A DNA stretch of 64,000 nucleotides from Larix kaempferi (lineage: Eukaryota; Streptophyta; Pinopsida; Pinales; Pinaceae): positions 7,192,001-7,256,000 of the forward strand of contig BSBM01000186.1 in the NCBI GenBank assembly GCA_027924585.1, written 5' to 3'. Shown here in pieces: positions 22,419-35,590 of the stretch. Made by a program: the position numbers and the translations under genes. The notes under the pieces were generated by a model that saw only the letters and a list, made by a program, of their open reading frames with translations, was not told the origin of the DNA and did no database searches. Position 1 is the stretch's first letter, and every line of letters starts with the position of its first letter.

Positions 22419-24226
22419 TGTAATGCCCCTAAAATGACTATGGACTTTAAGAGCACCTTTCGAGTGACCCGGCGTAACAGACTTCAATAAAGTGGCCCTT
22501 CGAGTTAGGATGTGTCTTAATAAGAGAGAATCACCTGATGATGTCCATGACTATAGTTGATAAATAAATTAATGAATTGAATTATATGTGTGGACTGGGA
22601 TAATTGATTAATCAGTTCTTGCTTAAATGCTTAGCCTTGATTGGTCAAGTCAAAGTATAGTAGGACAGCTACAACCCTAGCTTTGTGACTTAAGAGGACA
22701 CAACTGAGATGCGTCATAGCTTTCCGCATTTATTCTGAACTTCGGGACGAAGTTCTAAATAAGTAGGGGTGTATGCAGTGACCCTAGACTATTGTAGACA
22801 TTGAGGGAACTTGCTTAGTGACCCGACTGTTTGAAACATTAATAAAATAATCCTTTGATTTTATTTTGAGTATATTTATGATTACGATTGATTGTAAATC
22901 AATAAAATAATGATTTATGTTTGTGAGAAATGTGTGTAGCGACAGGTGAAACTGTTCACCGAAGGACACACAAAGGAATATGAAGGGTCATAGAGTACGG
23001 GTAAATCACACACAGGGGGAGCGATGACGATGTCGACTTCCGACAAGAATACCACGCATGAGCAGATAAGCACTGATCCGCTTGCTCAAGAGGAATGCGT
23101 GAGGGAGTACGAGGTAGGCCACGACAGAGCTCGTCACGTACGAGTTGAGGGGCACGCAGTGAGAACGGACTCACTCCTCAGCGCCATTAGTCCCTAGGTA
23201 GCATGTAGACAGAGGATGGATGGTAACGATTCCTAAAATCCCTACAAGAGTTCCCGCAAGTCAAAACGGAAAGATGGTGGCAGAAGGGCCCGACGATGTG
23301 GTACCCTATCGAGAAATGAAAGAATGGACGCAAGGACCCAACGATGCGGTACCATGCCAAGGAATGGAAACCATGGATGACTGGACCCAACGGAGTGGTG
23401 CCATGTTAGAGAATTAAAGTTAAGGAACCAGGAGCCCAACAGCGCGGCACCATGATCCTAGTGAGTTTGAATGTTAAATTAAACTGCATAAAAACTTAGG
23501 AGAATAACTCTAGATTATCACTTAGCAAATGCATAAAAAAAAATAGTTTAGACATTTGCACATGAATAGTTGTTTTTTTTTAGCATTTAAAATAATAAAA
23601 TCATTATTTAGGAGCAAAATAGAATCCTAAGATTAGACACCTAGTCAACTAAAAGCTAGGAGTTGATTAAAATATTTGGGGGACAAACTAGAGCAAACTT
23701 AGGGATGTAGGTGCACTTCCCAGAGAAACTGACACTTGGATGGGTGAGTGTTTTAATTAAATAATTAATTAAAAATATTTAATTATGCATGAAGCAACAT
23801 GTGTCGCAGGAGATTTTCCTTTATAAGGAAGGCTTAGGGAATGGGTAAAGGGCCCATAATTTGGACGATTGTCGTAATTTTCGAATGCCTCAAAGACTTG
23901 CTGCTATCTAAGGGTTTGGCTAAGAAATCCTGGTGGGAAGGGAAACCCAAGCTGGATTTCTGAAAAACGTGTGTGAGCTCTACGACCCGAAGCTCGGGGG
24001 AGGCCATGCGACTTAAAGCATGAGCCTATGGTTGGGTGGCGGAGCTAACGGTTGCTTCGCCTATGGTTAAACGAGCTTTGCTGGTTATGGTTATGGTTTG
24101 TTTTAATTTGCTAGTTTATTCATTTATTTAGTTTATTTATCCAGTCGTTATGCTTTCTAATCTCTTTTGTATCAAGTGGTTGAGTTTTAGGTTAAACAGG
24201 AAAGACCCTAGAGGAGGGGCCCTACA
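22419..24226 (+). repeat. Composite LTR unit B (complete 3' end)
   Basis: Direct repeat of unit A with the same internal order and only scattered substitutions and small indels. It ends GAGGGGCCCTACA, as the 5' remnant does at 15548. It is directly followed by a truncated LTR of the minus-strand element at 24227. Confidence 0.8.
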
Positions 24227-25824
24227 GTATTTAATGTTATTAATGTCATTAATAAAATATTATATAAATAGTTGACCCTATTATGTCTAACATAGAAATG
24301 GAAATAACCACACTTTAATCATTGATTAATCAATATTTAAATGTTACCTATATTGCAATTGTTATGATATGCATGGTATTATTATGTAAAATAACATTAA
24401 TTAAATAATATTATTAATTAAATCACCATAAAGTAGTACCAAATGGTGAATTTAATAAAAATGTCTTTTAAATCATTTGTTTATCACAATGTTTACCAGC
24501 AAGTAATACATAGCTTAATTGATTTGTTTTACACACCTTAAATAACTTTATATTCATTATCTGAGTTCGATCAACGCATGATTAACATAATTACTTATGA
24601 CAACTTACACATTTATTCGTAAGGTTAAGTGTTTGTATATCGATACTAGTGTACACGTGCAAGGTGTGCGTGTGTGGCCAGTGTATGCACAGATCATAAA
24701 TGTACTATAGACAAACCCCATCCCGCCTATGCATACCTGCTAACTAATAATAGTATTTACCCCCATGTAGAAAAACAAGCATAATATACATAGTACAAGT
24801 ACTTTAACATCCTCAGTTATTTAACAGTTAATTCTTTACGATTTCACATCATTATCTTTATCTTTACATTAGTTTATTCAATCATGTACAAGGAAGGGTA
24901 CCTACTACCACTAACTCAGAATCAAGGAATACCCAACCCTCAACAGTACTAACTAACTCATCCTCCCGTCATAACCTACGTCCTCCATCCTCCCTATCTT
25001 TCCTCTGCTAGTAAAAGAAGTGGATGTCAGACTCACCGATCTGATCTCCTAGAACTTGAGAGCGATAGCGTCAGCTGAACAACGGACCTATCCTCCCCTA
25101 GCATGCATCTGACCATCGTCATCACAACTACATGGGTAGCATGTCTCAGCACGCCCATCCCACGACCTCGGGTATCATAGGAACATAGGGTGGGAAACAC
25201 ATCCATCCCTCTCAACATACCGGGTCTACACCCTTATCAAATCATACTCTGCTGCTATCAAGATTATCAGTTTGTGTTATCGTATCATCATTCTTAGCTG
25301 CTAAGGTTTACTGTACGAACATGTTCTTTTCCCAATATATCAGATCAAGTAACTGGCTATCTCATAGCCCTCGTGTCCTGTAGGTTAGTATTTCGCAAAA
25401 TACAATTTATAGAAAGCATTTCCCATTGATCGCCAATTGATCCATGTTATCAAAATCATTTTATTTCATGTAACCTTTTTAGTTCATCATAGATGCGTAT
25501 GACATATAATACTTCAATAATTCATATAAGAAGATGGTATCCACGTACCGATTCCTATATTTGACATCTTATTAATGAAAATGTATAATCATATACTGTA
25601 ATCGTAAGATAAAGAATTCACACGATAATCATGACATCGTAACCGCATGACATAGTAACATCGTAATCATAGTGAAGTCATAAAACAAGGTAACTTTATA
25701 TAATGAGGTCCGTCATGTCGTAATATAGTTTACTCAGTCGAGTTGAGTTCAATAGATAATAAGAAAATAAAGTATGGTGTGTCTTAATTGATAAACGCCT
25801 GTAATAAAAATATGGGCTGTTACA
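24227..25824 (-). repeat. 3' LTR of minus-strand element, truncated
   Basis: Matches 32782-34378 nearly throughout. On the minus strand it begins TGTAACAGCCC and loses its last 660 bp or so where plus-strand unit B ends. This is the expected arrangement if the plus-strand element inserted into this LTR. Confidence 0.85.
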
Positions 25825-25862
25825 TACACCCACCCTTCGAGAAACTTCGTCCCGAAGTTATG
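25825..25862 (-). other. Polypurine tract and conserved 3' motif, minus strand
   Basis: The minus strand reads AACTTCGGGACGAAGTT, then CTCGAAGGGTGGGTGTA, then the LTR start. The region just upstream on that strand (GGTCAAGTCAAAG...) also resembles sequence inside composite units A and B, so the two non-coding families are related. Confidence 0.7.
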
Positions 25863-28800
25863 ATCATAATAATGCAGGAAAATCTTGACTCATAGTCTAT
25901 GTAATTCCGCAAGTGGCGGGTCATGACCATACATGTCCTACTTAGCTTTGACTTGACCAAATATTCTGATATTATCTTTTAATTTTACTTATCTTATCTC
26001 ATGATATGTGTTCTAATAATTAAAGAACATTTAGATTTATCCTTTTGTTGTATCTCAATATTATGCCTAGAATGCCGAAATGTTATAATCATGTTCTATC
26101 CACCTTAGTATCCTATTTCATACCTTTTTACAATATTCCTTAAGTTACATCTTCCAGATAAGTTTATCCATCACACAACGGAGTTTATCGAAGCTTTTAT
26201 TGATCCAACTTGGCATGGAATAGTCAACGATTTAAATGGAGGTCTTTAGAACTCATAATTTCTATTCACTCAACGTGCAACTACCAAGGACTCTTAAGGT
26301 TTGCATACCTCTCTTAGGGAAGAAGATTCATGTCCTCAAAATCCTAAGGTCATATATTATTATTTCTGTATCGGTAATAGACAATAACAAAAGTATCGTA
26401 ACATCGTTAAACTAGGGGAACTATTATCGTTTACAAGGTTTTCATGGCTATTTCTTATCAAAACACAATTGTTATCATGTTTATTTATTATTCTCAACTT
26501 TTAACAAATATAATCTATTGGGAACCCATTACTTCTTCAATTCCTTAAGAATTTCATAGCTAGTTTTGTTCCCATCCTTACTATCACAAAGGTAATTACT
26601 AGCATTTATCCTGGTATGCCATTGTATTTGTACAGCACCACTCTTCCTACCCATACAAGCAAATTTTATTTACTTCATAAAGGCCTTAATCTAATCATAT
26701 AAGTTGAACGAAATCTCATTACCTAATATGTTTAATCATATTAGAACTTCATAACAACTGCTTTAATTGATTTAAGTTGAGGATTGTGTGGAGATTCTTA
26801 TGAATCTCTTATTATTACCCAAGATCATCACTATATTAGGTATGATTAATCCAAAATTTTCTCAAAAACCTTATTGCACCATTACCCCAATATTTAACTT
26901 ATTTATTCTAAAGTCCTGTACCCCCTTAAGAAATAGTCTTTTAATAAGCTTTATATGCAATCTCCTTGTTTAAGTGCATGGTGTTTTCCCTAATGTGATT
27001 CAAAAGGATACCTTAGTCCTTGTATCGAGCAAATTTATTTCCATCCTTTATCTTATCTAAATAATATATAATGTATTTTCTAAGTCTCTCTATCTCTGAG
27101 CTACATAACACTTCATATCTTAACATTTCCCAACTAAAATACTTGTATATTATTACATTTATTTATATTTTTAAATGAAATTTTTTTTGTAAATATAATT
27201 ATGAGGTGTTCATGAGTTCTCACTTTAATTTGTATTTTGTACCAAGTTATCTATATACACCCATGGATGTTTGCGTAATTTGGTGTGGAGACCTAGGAAC
27301 TCAAAACTCAAACACCACTCCATGTTTATTTTACCATATCCTCTTTTGTTTCTACTTTAAATGTTTTCCAACTTAAGCATTTTTCTTTTTCGACTTAAGA
27401 ATTTTTTTTTTTTAGCAAAATTATATGGTGTAGTAAAACACACTAAGAGCTATGATTTAAAAAAATAAAACAATTGTTTGATCATGTGAAAACGCATCTA
27501 CTTTGAACTAACAAAAGGCGTTGTCATTTCAATGATATAGCAATTTCATAATATATATATATTTGCATGCATTTTAAAACAGACACTCATTACTAATGTT
27601 GTGCATTTCTAAAATATGTGTGTAATTTTGTTTATGCTTATTTGGAAAAAAAAAATGTAGGAGTCTATGCGGTAGTTTGAATGGAATTGAGACTGTTGTA
27701 AAGAGAATGCATGCATATTCATACATGAGTGCATTCTCCAATTCCCTTTTACCACATTTTGGACCATGAAATCCATCCAAATACCCTAGTCTCTATTTTC
27801 ACATAAATTTGGAAGTTAAAATGACCAAATTGTGATCAAACTTTTAATATGAAAAATAAACACAATTGAGTCATAAGATGGACATTAACATACATGTGAT
27901 TGCAGTCTCTACTTTTATTGTGACTAATTAGGATGATAAGTTGTGAGACATTTAATCTTATTGTTAGATGTATTTGTTAAATCAATTGTGACCAATATTG
28001 ATGTTTAAGCATTGCATCAATATTATTGACTTTAATGTCAATGTAACAAAGTTGTTCTCAAATAATATGAATAACATTCTTAATATAAGAATTTATGAAA
28101 TAATGTGAATAACATCCCTAATACAAGAATTTATACATTAAATGTGTTGTGTTCATCTCATTTGAAAAGACTCTCTTTTACTATTAGCTTTACCACTTGT
28201 ATAATAAATAATTGTGAAATATTTAAATCTTTTAATTATTAACGTTTATTATAAATTTATGATTATTGCCATAATAATTTATATATTAAATGTGTTGTGT
28301 TGATCTTAATTAAAAAGTATCACGTTTGCTTTTAACTTAACCATTTGACAATTATGTGTATAATAAACGAGTACAACTTTTTCATTAAATATAAAATGAG
28401 TTTATAATGGTTTTTGAAATTTTAATATACACAATGTTATGTTTATTTAAAATTATTTCATATTAATTTTGACTACAGAGTAAGGTTCTTAATATTCACA
28501 TAGATAATTGAAGTTGGGATTATATATGTTTCAATTACTTATACTAATTTATTTCGTATATTTTTTTTTTAAAATATTTTTGTGGTTTTCCCATACAAAT
28601 ATATTATTTTAAAATATTAAAATAAACTGAAGACTTAGTACCAACACGCAACTACAAAAGTGATAAAATTTAAAAATTTTATTAAGTCAAAAATTGCAAT
28701 GAATGTGTCACGTTGAAAATATTAAAGTCTGGTTATGACGAAATTTCATTTCAATAGTTCATAATACTTAATTCTTAATTCCGTTCTAAACTAATCTTAT

Positions 28801-31800
28801 TTTATATATATATTAAATTTGAAAAAAAATGTTTAAAGAATAATACAACATTATTTTAAAAATAACAATTTATAAATATCGTTATTACGAGTCCTTCAAA
28901 TATTAAACGTTTTTAAAGGAATTCAGTAATTTTGATAGCTATTATTGAGATAATCGGATGATGTACTCTTATAATCATCTTCATTGTCGTTGTCCTCCTC
29001 CTCCTCATAATAATTATTAAATTTGATTTATTCAATAACCAAGGCCTTTGAATCGATATCCATATGTTGTCAGGTCAATTTAGACATCTGCGATCCAAAA
29101 CGTGGATTATATTCAGCAGATGAGTGAACTTTTAGCAGTTATCGTTCTCGTCCATCTTTTCTTGATTCTATTACTCCATCGTCCAAGTCAAAGCGCCCAT
29201 TCCTTTGTTGTGCAGAGTATGGACCCGTGGGCTGCCCATGTGTAGGTTTGTGTGCGTGCTTGCTGTCTGGATGGTCGGGCTCTTCTTGGGAAGACCCTGG
29301 CCTGACTTGTCGTGGCTTGGATGGTGATTTGAAATGGTTCATGGAAACTCAGCGTTTGACGTGAGTAGAAAAGTTTTTTTTTTTTGAAGAATAGCACGAC
29401 TTCAGGTTTTCAGAGAAGAACCCGAAAACTATGGCAAGCTATTTGTTGCTGGTATAATTATGAGTCATGAGCACGAATTATGAGTCATGAGCACTCAGTT
29501 CTTATCACGTGAACTTGGGCGAAATGCCAAACAAGCTGACCACCATTGGAAATTTGATGCAGTAATTTGGGGAGATTTCCATTGTGACGACGGGGTAAAA
29601 TTCGTTTGGTTTGGAGGTTTGCAAGAGCTATAGAGGAAGATCGACGGCTCCCTTTTATTTCGCACTGGCAACATGCACGCAAGATAAGGGAGGTTGGTGG
29701 TTGCGGTAAGAAAACCACCATCACACTTGTCTGATTCTTACTCGTCCGCATATTAAAAACGGTATGGTAAACCGCTCCAGGGACAACGCGGAAACCGCCT
29801 TACATGGCATCACTATTACCTATTTATGGAAGAGAATTAGGTTTATTTGGCATTGGCTAGACTGCGTCGGCACCTTTGGGCTCGGCAGCTAGTCGCGCGA
29901 TTTGCTCTTGACAAAAAGGAATTCTCTAGGGCGTACTCTGCGCTTGGGTACATGTGTTAGCATGTGTCCCTTAGACCTGACAGATGTTCGCATGAAAGGC
30001 TCTCGGTTGGGAGGGTTAGGGCTTGGCCCAATATACATTTTTATGCAATGTAGTCTACCTGTGGACTCTCCCTTGGTATTCCTGCGAGCGATTGAATCCA
30101 CGCTTGGACTGGTGTATTGGCCTACGTGTTCCTGCTTGGAATCGGCAGCCAGTCTTGTGGAAGGATCTCGGTGCTGAGCGATAGGGCTCGTAGCATCAAG
30201 GAAGGCAGGCTCTTGCGCAAGCTTGGTGTTCGACTGTGGTGGTATGAGTGGGTTACCATTTGACTGGTTGGCTGGAAAAGCTCTTGTGCTTGGAGCTTGG
30301 GATGTTGTGGTGAGCGTGGCCCCCATTTAGACTTCTATGAGCTTGGTGCTTGGAATTCGATAGTGGGTGTATGTAACCCTAGACATCACCAGAACCGTTA
30401 AAAACCCTAGCTGTTCACACAAAATAAAAATGCTCACGTTCTAGGCCATTCGTTGGCAGAGGACAGACGTATGCAGCAGGATGGCAATGAAAAATATATA
30501 TGTGCAGAGATGGTAGAATGCCACCAAAATAAGATATCACCGGCCAACGAATGAGGATGAGAGACAAACAAAATGCTCAACACAGTAGGCAGAGGATAGA
30601 CAACGATAGTTGGTAAAGATAATGCCAGGGAGCAACAGCTTTTTTTTTTTGGCAAAGGATACAGTACAGGAAAATGAGCTCAGGTCACGAGGCAGCGAAT
30701 GGTACCTCCACTCTCTCAGGTCAAAGTGGGTTGGTATTTACAGTGGTATTGACATGAGCATGCCCATTCTTTATCTTGCAGGCCAGCCTCAAATTTCTAG
30801 TGGTTCGTGTATGGTCGCTCCTGTCCATTGTAGTGAGAGAAACATTTCTGAAGGAGGCCTTCTTTTCAACTAGGTATTCCATAGTGGTCGAGAAGAGAAG
30901 ATAGGTATCCGATATTGCTAGCTAAGAGAAGGTGAGGCGACTATGCTCAGATGGTATTCTTTTTTTTTTTTCAAATATTTTTATATTCTGTCTGTATTGC
31001 CTTATCATGTAAAAAGGAAGTTCTTTATCTGCTAGTAACAGGGGGTAATTGTTCTTCAGGTTTACTGATACCAGCACTTAACGGGTAAGTGCCTTTGTAG
31101 TTTTGAGGTCACATGGAACGGGGTCCAGGTGTAGGAACAATTACAGCTATTCGAAGTAGGAACATCCGCTTGGGAGGCATTGATCATCACCCTGGGATAC
31201 AGTTTCTTCGAAACTTCGTGCATTAAGAATTTAGGGAAATATTTTTTTGTTTAAGATAAGAAATCTGTAGGGTTGTTTAGTGTTAAGGTCTTTGGATGCA
31301 CTGTGTGGAAGTTTTTTTTTACTCCTAGTTTCAGTTGAACATTCCATCTATTTTTAGAGAATGACCACGAAACTGCAAACAAGTTTTTTTTTTTAGTTTC
31401 TATTGATTTGGGGAATTTTATAACTTAAAACCCAAGTTTAAATAAATGGATGTTTATGTACTTTTAATTTATGCTTTGAGGTTGATGTAGTTTTAAATTA
31501 TACTCATTCATATTTAAACATGTTATTTTTTTTTTTTTTACTAGAACATGTTTTTTTTAAAATTATTTGGTTTATATTCAAAATGTATGCTTTTTATACC
31601 AACATGATCTTTTCCTTAAGAACTTAGTCACTAGATGAGATTTATATAACTCCCCGTTGTTATCAGAGGTGTTCAAATGGCTCTTTGGGAAGGTGTTTTT
31701 GGGTAAATATCTAAAATATTTTTGTTAGTGGCAATATATTCCAATTTGACATTTTGTTCCGCTATATCAATTATCTATTACCTATTACTTCGAATGAGGG

Positions 31801-32103
31801 CCTAACACTTGAATTGCAAAAATATGATCGCAGTTTATTTAATTATTGATTGTATAGAGTCCTCTACTTGTATTGATGATTTTGCATGTTACTATTATTA
31901 TTGTATGTTGAAGGTTGAAGGCAGTGGCCCTTCTCTGCATCTCATTATATACTAATGTTGGTACAAGTTTGATTAGGGTTTGGTAAATATTGAACATTGA
32001 TTTCGGATTTCTGCATGGAGTTCTACCCAGATTTACGGATATTTTGCTTAGGGATGCTTAGTTTCTATTTCCGGTAGGCCATTAGGTTCGAGAGTTCGAA
32101 CCA
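25863..32103 (-). other. Non-coding interior of minus-strand LTR element
   Basis: No gag, protease, integrase, RT or RNase H motif is seen on either strand. 26.0-29.1 kb is AT-rich. 29.1-30.9 kb is more GC-balanced, with only chance frames of up to 145 codons. 30.9-32.1 kb has several poly-T runs. Other nested insertions may be hidden here, but no borders could be drawn. Confidence 0.55.
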
Positions 32104-32116
32104 GGCTCTGATACCA
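32104..32116 (-). other. Primer-binding site, initiator tRNA-Met
   Basis: The minus strand reads TGGTATCAGAGCC directly after an LTR end CACTACA and one AT dinucleotide. The following bases (TGGTTCGAAC) partly continue the similarity to the tRNA T-arm. Confidence 0.85.
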
Positions 32117-32118
32117 TA

Positions 32119-34378
32119 TGTAGTGCCCTGTTTTTTTTTAAGCAGAGCACTAAGTAGAGTTTCTGAGTTAATTTTCCATGTATCAAACCTATTTCAGGTG
32201 TAAGGAATTAAATTTCCAATTTAATCTCTATTTCTGTTAAATGAAACTTAGCTTACTGTCTTGTCCTTAAAATTCATACATTCGTATAAAAAAAATAAAC
32301 CAACATATCAATATTTTCTTGCAACAATTGTTTTCAGCATAAGAATATGTTTCATCGTAAATAAGCAGTAAATAGCAAAGTATTTGCAGGTTTCAGAGTA
32401 AGTCTCAGCATAATAATCAGATTTAAAAAATAACAAGGAAATTACATTATGCTGATGCTAGTAGACCGTAGGTTGTAGCAGGTTATGTTATATTTCTTAG
32501 TCATCCAAAATGATGTTTCCATCCTACCAACCAGTTATTATCTTGCTGGCCCTTGGAAATTCAAGGATTTCCAAGCCCCTGAGCTCACAAACTGATAATC
32601 CTGAGAGCAGTATTCCTTTGGTTCTTCAAACCTCTCTTTGCACTTCCAGCTCTCTCCCCCCCTCTTCCCTTCAACTTCATCCCCTCTATAAACATTTTTC
32701 CCTACTCGAGAAGGCCTTGGACTTACTCCACCGCCCCCAAACTCCCCTCTCGAGCCCCTCAACATTAACTCCTTTCCTCATGTATTTAATGTTATTAATG
32801 TCATTAATAAAATATTATATAAATAGTTGACCTTGTTATGTCTAACTTAGAAATGGAAATAACCACACTTTAATCATTGATTAATCAATATTTAAATGTT
32901 ACCTATATTGCAATTGTTATGATATGGATGGTATTATTATGTAAAATAACATTAATTAAATAATATTATTAATTAAATCACCACAAAGTAGTACCAAATG
33001 GTGAATTTAATAAAAATGTCTTTTAAATCATTTGTTTATCACAATGTTTACCAACAAGTAATACATAGCTTAATTGATTTGTTTTACACACCTTAAATAA
33101 CTTTATATTCATTATCTGAGTTTGATCAATGCATGATTAACATAATTACTTATGACAACTTACACATTTATTCGTTAGGTTAAGTGTTTGTTTATCGATA
33201 CTAGTGTACACATGCAAGGTGTGCGTGCGTGGCCAGCGTATGCACAGATCATAAATGTACTATAGACAAACCCCATCCCGCCTATGCATACCTGCTAACT
33301 AATAGTAGTATTTACCCCCATGTAGAAAAACAAGCATAATATACATAGTACAAGTACTTTAACATCCTCAGTTATTTAACAGTTAATTCTTTACGATTTC
33401 ACATCATTATCTTTATCTTTACATTAGTTTATTCAATCATGTACAAGGAAGGGTACCTACTACCACTAACTCAGAATCAAGGAATACCCAACCCTCAACA
33501 GTACTAACTAACTCATCCTCCCATCATAACCTACGTCCTGCATCCTCCCTATCCTTCCTCTACTAGTACAGAAGTGGATGTCGGACTCACCGATCTGACC
33601 ACCTAGAACTTGAGAGTGATAGCGTCGGCTGAACAACGGACCTATCCTCCCCTAGCAGGCATCCGACCATCGTCATCACAACTACATGGGGAGCGTGTCT
33701 CAGCACGGCCCTCCCACGACCTCGGGTATCATAGGAACATAGGGTGGGAAACACATCCATCCCTCTCAACATACCAGGTCTACACCCTTATCAAATCATA
33801 CTCTGCTGCTATCGAGATTATCAGTTTGTGTTATCGTATCATCATTCTTAGCTGCTAAGGTTTACTGTACGAACATGTTCTTTTCCCAATATATCAGATC
33901 AAGTAACTGGCTATCCCATAGCCCTCGTGTCCTATAGGTTAGTATTTTGCAAAATACAATTTATAGAAAGCATTTCCCATTGATCGCCAATTGATCCATG
34001 TTATCAAAATCATTTTATTTCATGTAACCTTTTTAGTTCATCATAGATGCGTATGACATATAATACTTCAATAATTCATATAAGAAGATGGTATCCACGT
34101 ACCGATTCCTATATTTCACATCTTATTAATGAAAACATATAAGCATATACTGTAATCGTAAGATAAAGAATTCACATGATAATCATGACATCGTAACCGC
34201 ATGACATAGTAACATCGTAATCATAGTGAAGTCATAAAACAAGGTAACTTTATATAATGAGGTCCGTCATGTCGTAATATAGTTTACTCAGTCGAGTTGA
34301 GTTCAATAGATAATAAGAAAATAAAGTATAGTGTGTCTTAATTGATAAACGCCTGTAATAAAAATATGGGGTGTTACA
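32119..34378 (-). repeat. 5' LTR of minus-strand element, about 2.26 kb
   Basis: On the minus strand the LTR starts TGTAACACCCC and ends ...CAGGGCACTACA next to the PBS. The right 1.6 kb is shared with 24227-25824. The left 660 bp is present only here. Chance frames in it (for example 32510-32830) have no known domain. Confidence 0.8.
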
Positions 34379-35229
34379 CATCACATATTATTTTTATATT
34401 GATTTAAACCCTGGTAAAAATGGCCAATTCTAACATTCCAACTAATGGAAATTTTTAAATTTTAAAAATTAAAAAAATATTTTTTATTTTAACAAAATTT
34501 AGTTTAATATATAATATGAATTAAAACATTACAAAACATAACTCGGATTAATTTAAACTTATATTAGTTTGACCTAAACCAATTCTCTGATAGGTATAAA
34601 AATATTTGCAATTCATGTTATCTCACACGCATACCTAAATCATGACGTGATATAAATTATATGGTATGGCCTCAGTAATCCATATCATAAATCCTGACAT
34701 GTAATATAAAATTTATATCATAAATCACGACATGTAATATAAAATATATGGTATGGTCTTCAGTGGTTTAACATATATAGGATATAAGTACTAGCATACC
34801 CCAAAAGCAGGGAAAATGAAACACCGAGAAAAACTTCAATATGTTGTAAAATGAGAGAAAGTTGTGTGTACGTAAACAAAATAATTTTATGTGTTTGAAG
34901 GAAAGCCTATCTAATTTATGGTAGGGATAGTAGTCGATGAAATTGAAATGAAAACTCTCTTGCAAGTACTAATAAGCAATAAATACAAACTCATGTAATC
35001 GATGGTAAATAAAATGGAATGTACAATAATTTGTCATACAATAAAGTATACATATGTTAGTAAAACAATAAAGGGTTAGGTAGTTATCAGGGTTAACTAT
35101 GATTATATTGGCAATCAACATTTGTATTTTCATTTGGTAGGGAGAGTGTAGGGATTGAGGGTTGCAAGTTTAAGTGTTAAAGGGACAAAGAATGAAGGAG
35201 TGCCTCTTGCTTTTTTCAAAGTGTGATAG
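34379..35229. other. AT-rich spacer
   Basis: No gene is seen. A short direct repeat containing ATAAATC(C/A)(T/C)GACATGTAATATAAA occurs at about 34685-34745. An AT-rich block at 34430-34520 resembles blocks at 51.67 and 52.28 kb, probably shared decayed repeat sequence. Confidence 0.5.
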
Positions 35230-35590
35230 ATGAAGTGTCTTTCATTTTTTCATAGCAGTCGAAGGAGAATGGTCATGCAATTCGTAATCCTTCTAATGTT
35301 GTAGTGCATTACATTGGAGTGAAGGTCAAGCCTTGACATTCATTATTACCAATGTCAACAGTTGACCTTGATAATGTCAATCCTTGGGATTTATGAATAG
35401 TCAATGCCCAAGCCATCTTGATGGGGATTTGTTTCTTGTTACATCTATTTGTAAGTGGAATTGGTATGTTCTTTGATTGAGATTGGTCCCATGGAGGGCC
35501 AATGTAATTATCAAATTCCATGATAACATAGGATGTCAAATGATGAGGGATAGATCCAGGTGTGTATACAATTTTCATGACCACTCCAAG
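35230..35590 (-). pseudogene. PIF1-like DNA helicase C-terminal fragment
   Basis: The minus-strand frame (35584-35309) contains FDNYIGPPW, IPIPLTNRCNKKQIPIKMAWALTIHKSQGLTL and a DIGNNECQGLTFT block. This is the C-terminal helicase signature (motif with HKSQG) of the PIF1/RecD-like family. It then hits a TAA, after which a degraded CTTTLEGLRIA continues the same alignment. The ATP-binding N-terminal half is absent. In plants such fragments come from PIF1-like genes or from Helitron Rep/helicase proteins; no Rep motif or Helitron end is visible here. Likely a dead fragment. Confidence 0.7.

Larger units (their letters stand above)
15016..24226 (+). mobile_element. Non-coding plus-strand LTR element with tandem 3' LTR units
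   Basis: A 5' LTR remnant (15016-15548) is followed by a tRNA-Met PBS (15551-15563). Then comes a 5.1-kb interior with no gag or pol similarity, a purine-rich tract (about 20640-20651) and two direct LTR-like units (20652-22417 and 22419-24226). The interior has no frame above 110 codons with recognisable domains, so it behaves like a LARD-type non-autonomous element. The CTTCGGGACGAAG motif before the purine tract resembles the 3' region of plant gypsy elements, so a gypsy helper is likely (inference). Confidence 0.75.
24227..34378 (-). mobile_element. Non-coding minus-strand LTR element
   Basis: A truncated 3' LTR lies on the left (24227-25824) and a full 5' LTR on the right (32119-34378). 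A minus-strand tRNA-Met PBS is at 32104-32116 and a purine-rich tract with the CTTCGGGACGAAG motif is next to the left LTR. The 6.3-kb interior has no recognisable gag or pol, so it is either a non-autonomous derivative or completely decayed. The two LTR copies differ at scattered sites over 1.6 kb (a few percent at most by eye). The right edge (GGTGTTACA) shows no clear target-site duplication with the left because the left end is overwritten. Confidence 0.75.

Noticed and set aside
21021-23439. Pairs of similar small frames at 21.0-21.7 kb and 22.8-23.4 kb
   Set aside because: They fall in composite LTR units A and B and repeat because the LTR units are duplicated.
29889-30326. 145-codon minus-strand frame and overlapping plus frame
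   Set aside because: No domain, overlapping frames on both strands, and location in a non-coding element interior.
32080-32118. tRNA gene
   Set aside because: TTCGAACC and GGCTCTGATACCA resemble a tRNA 3' end, but there is no acceptor partner or anticodon arm; it is an LTR-element primer-binding site.
32510-32830. 106-codon plus-strand frame
   Set aside because: It lies within the LTR of the minus-strand element and has Ser/Pro/Leu low-complexity composition.
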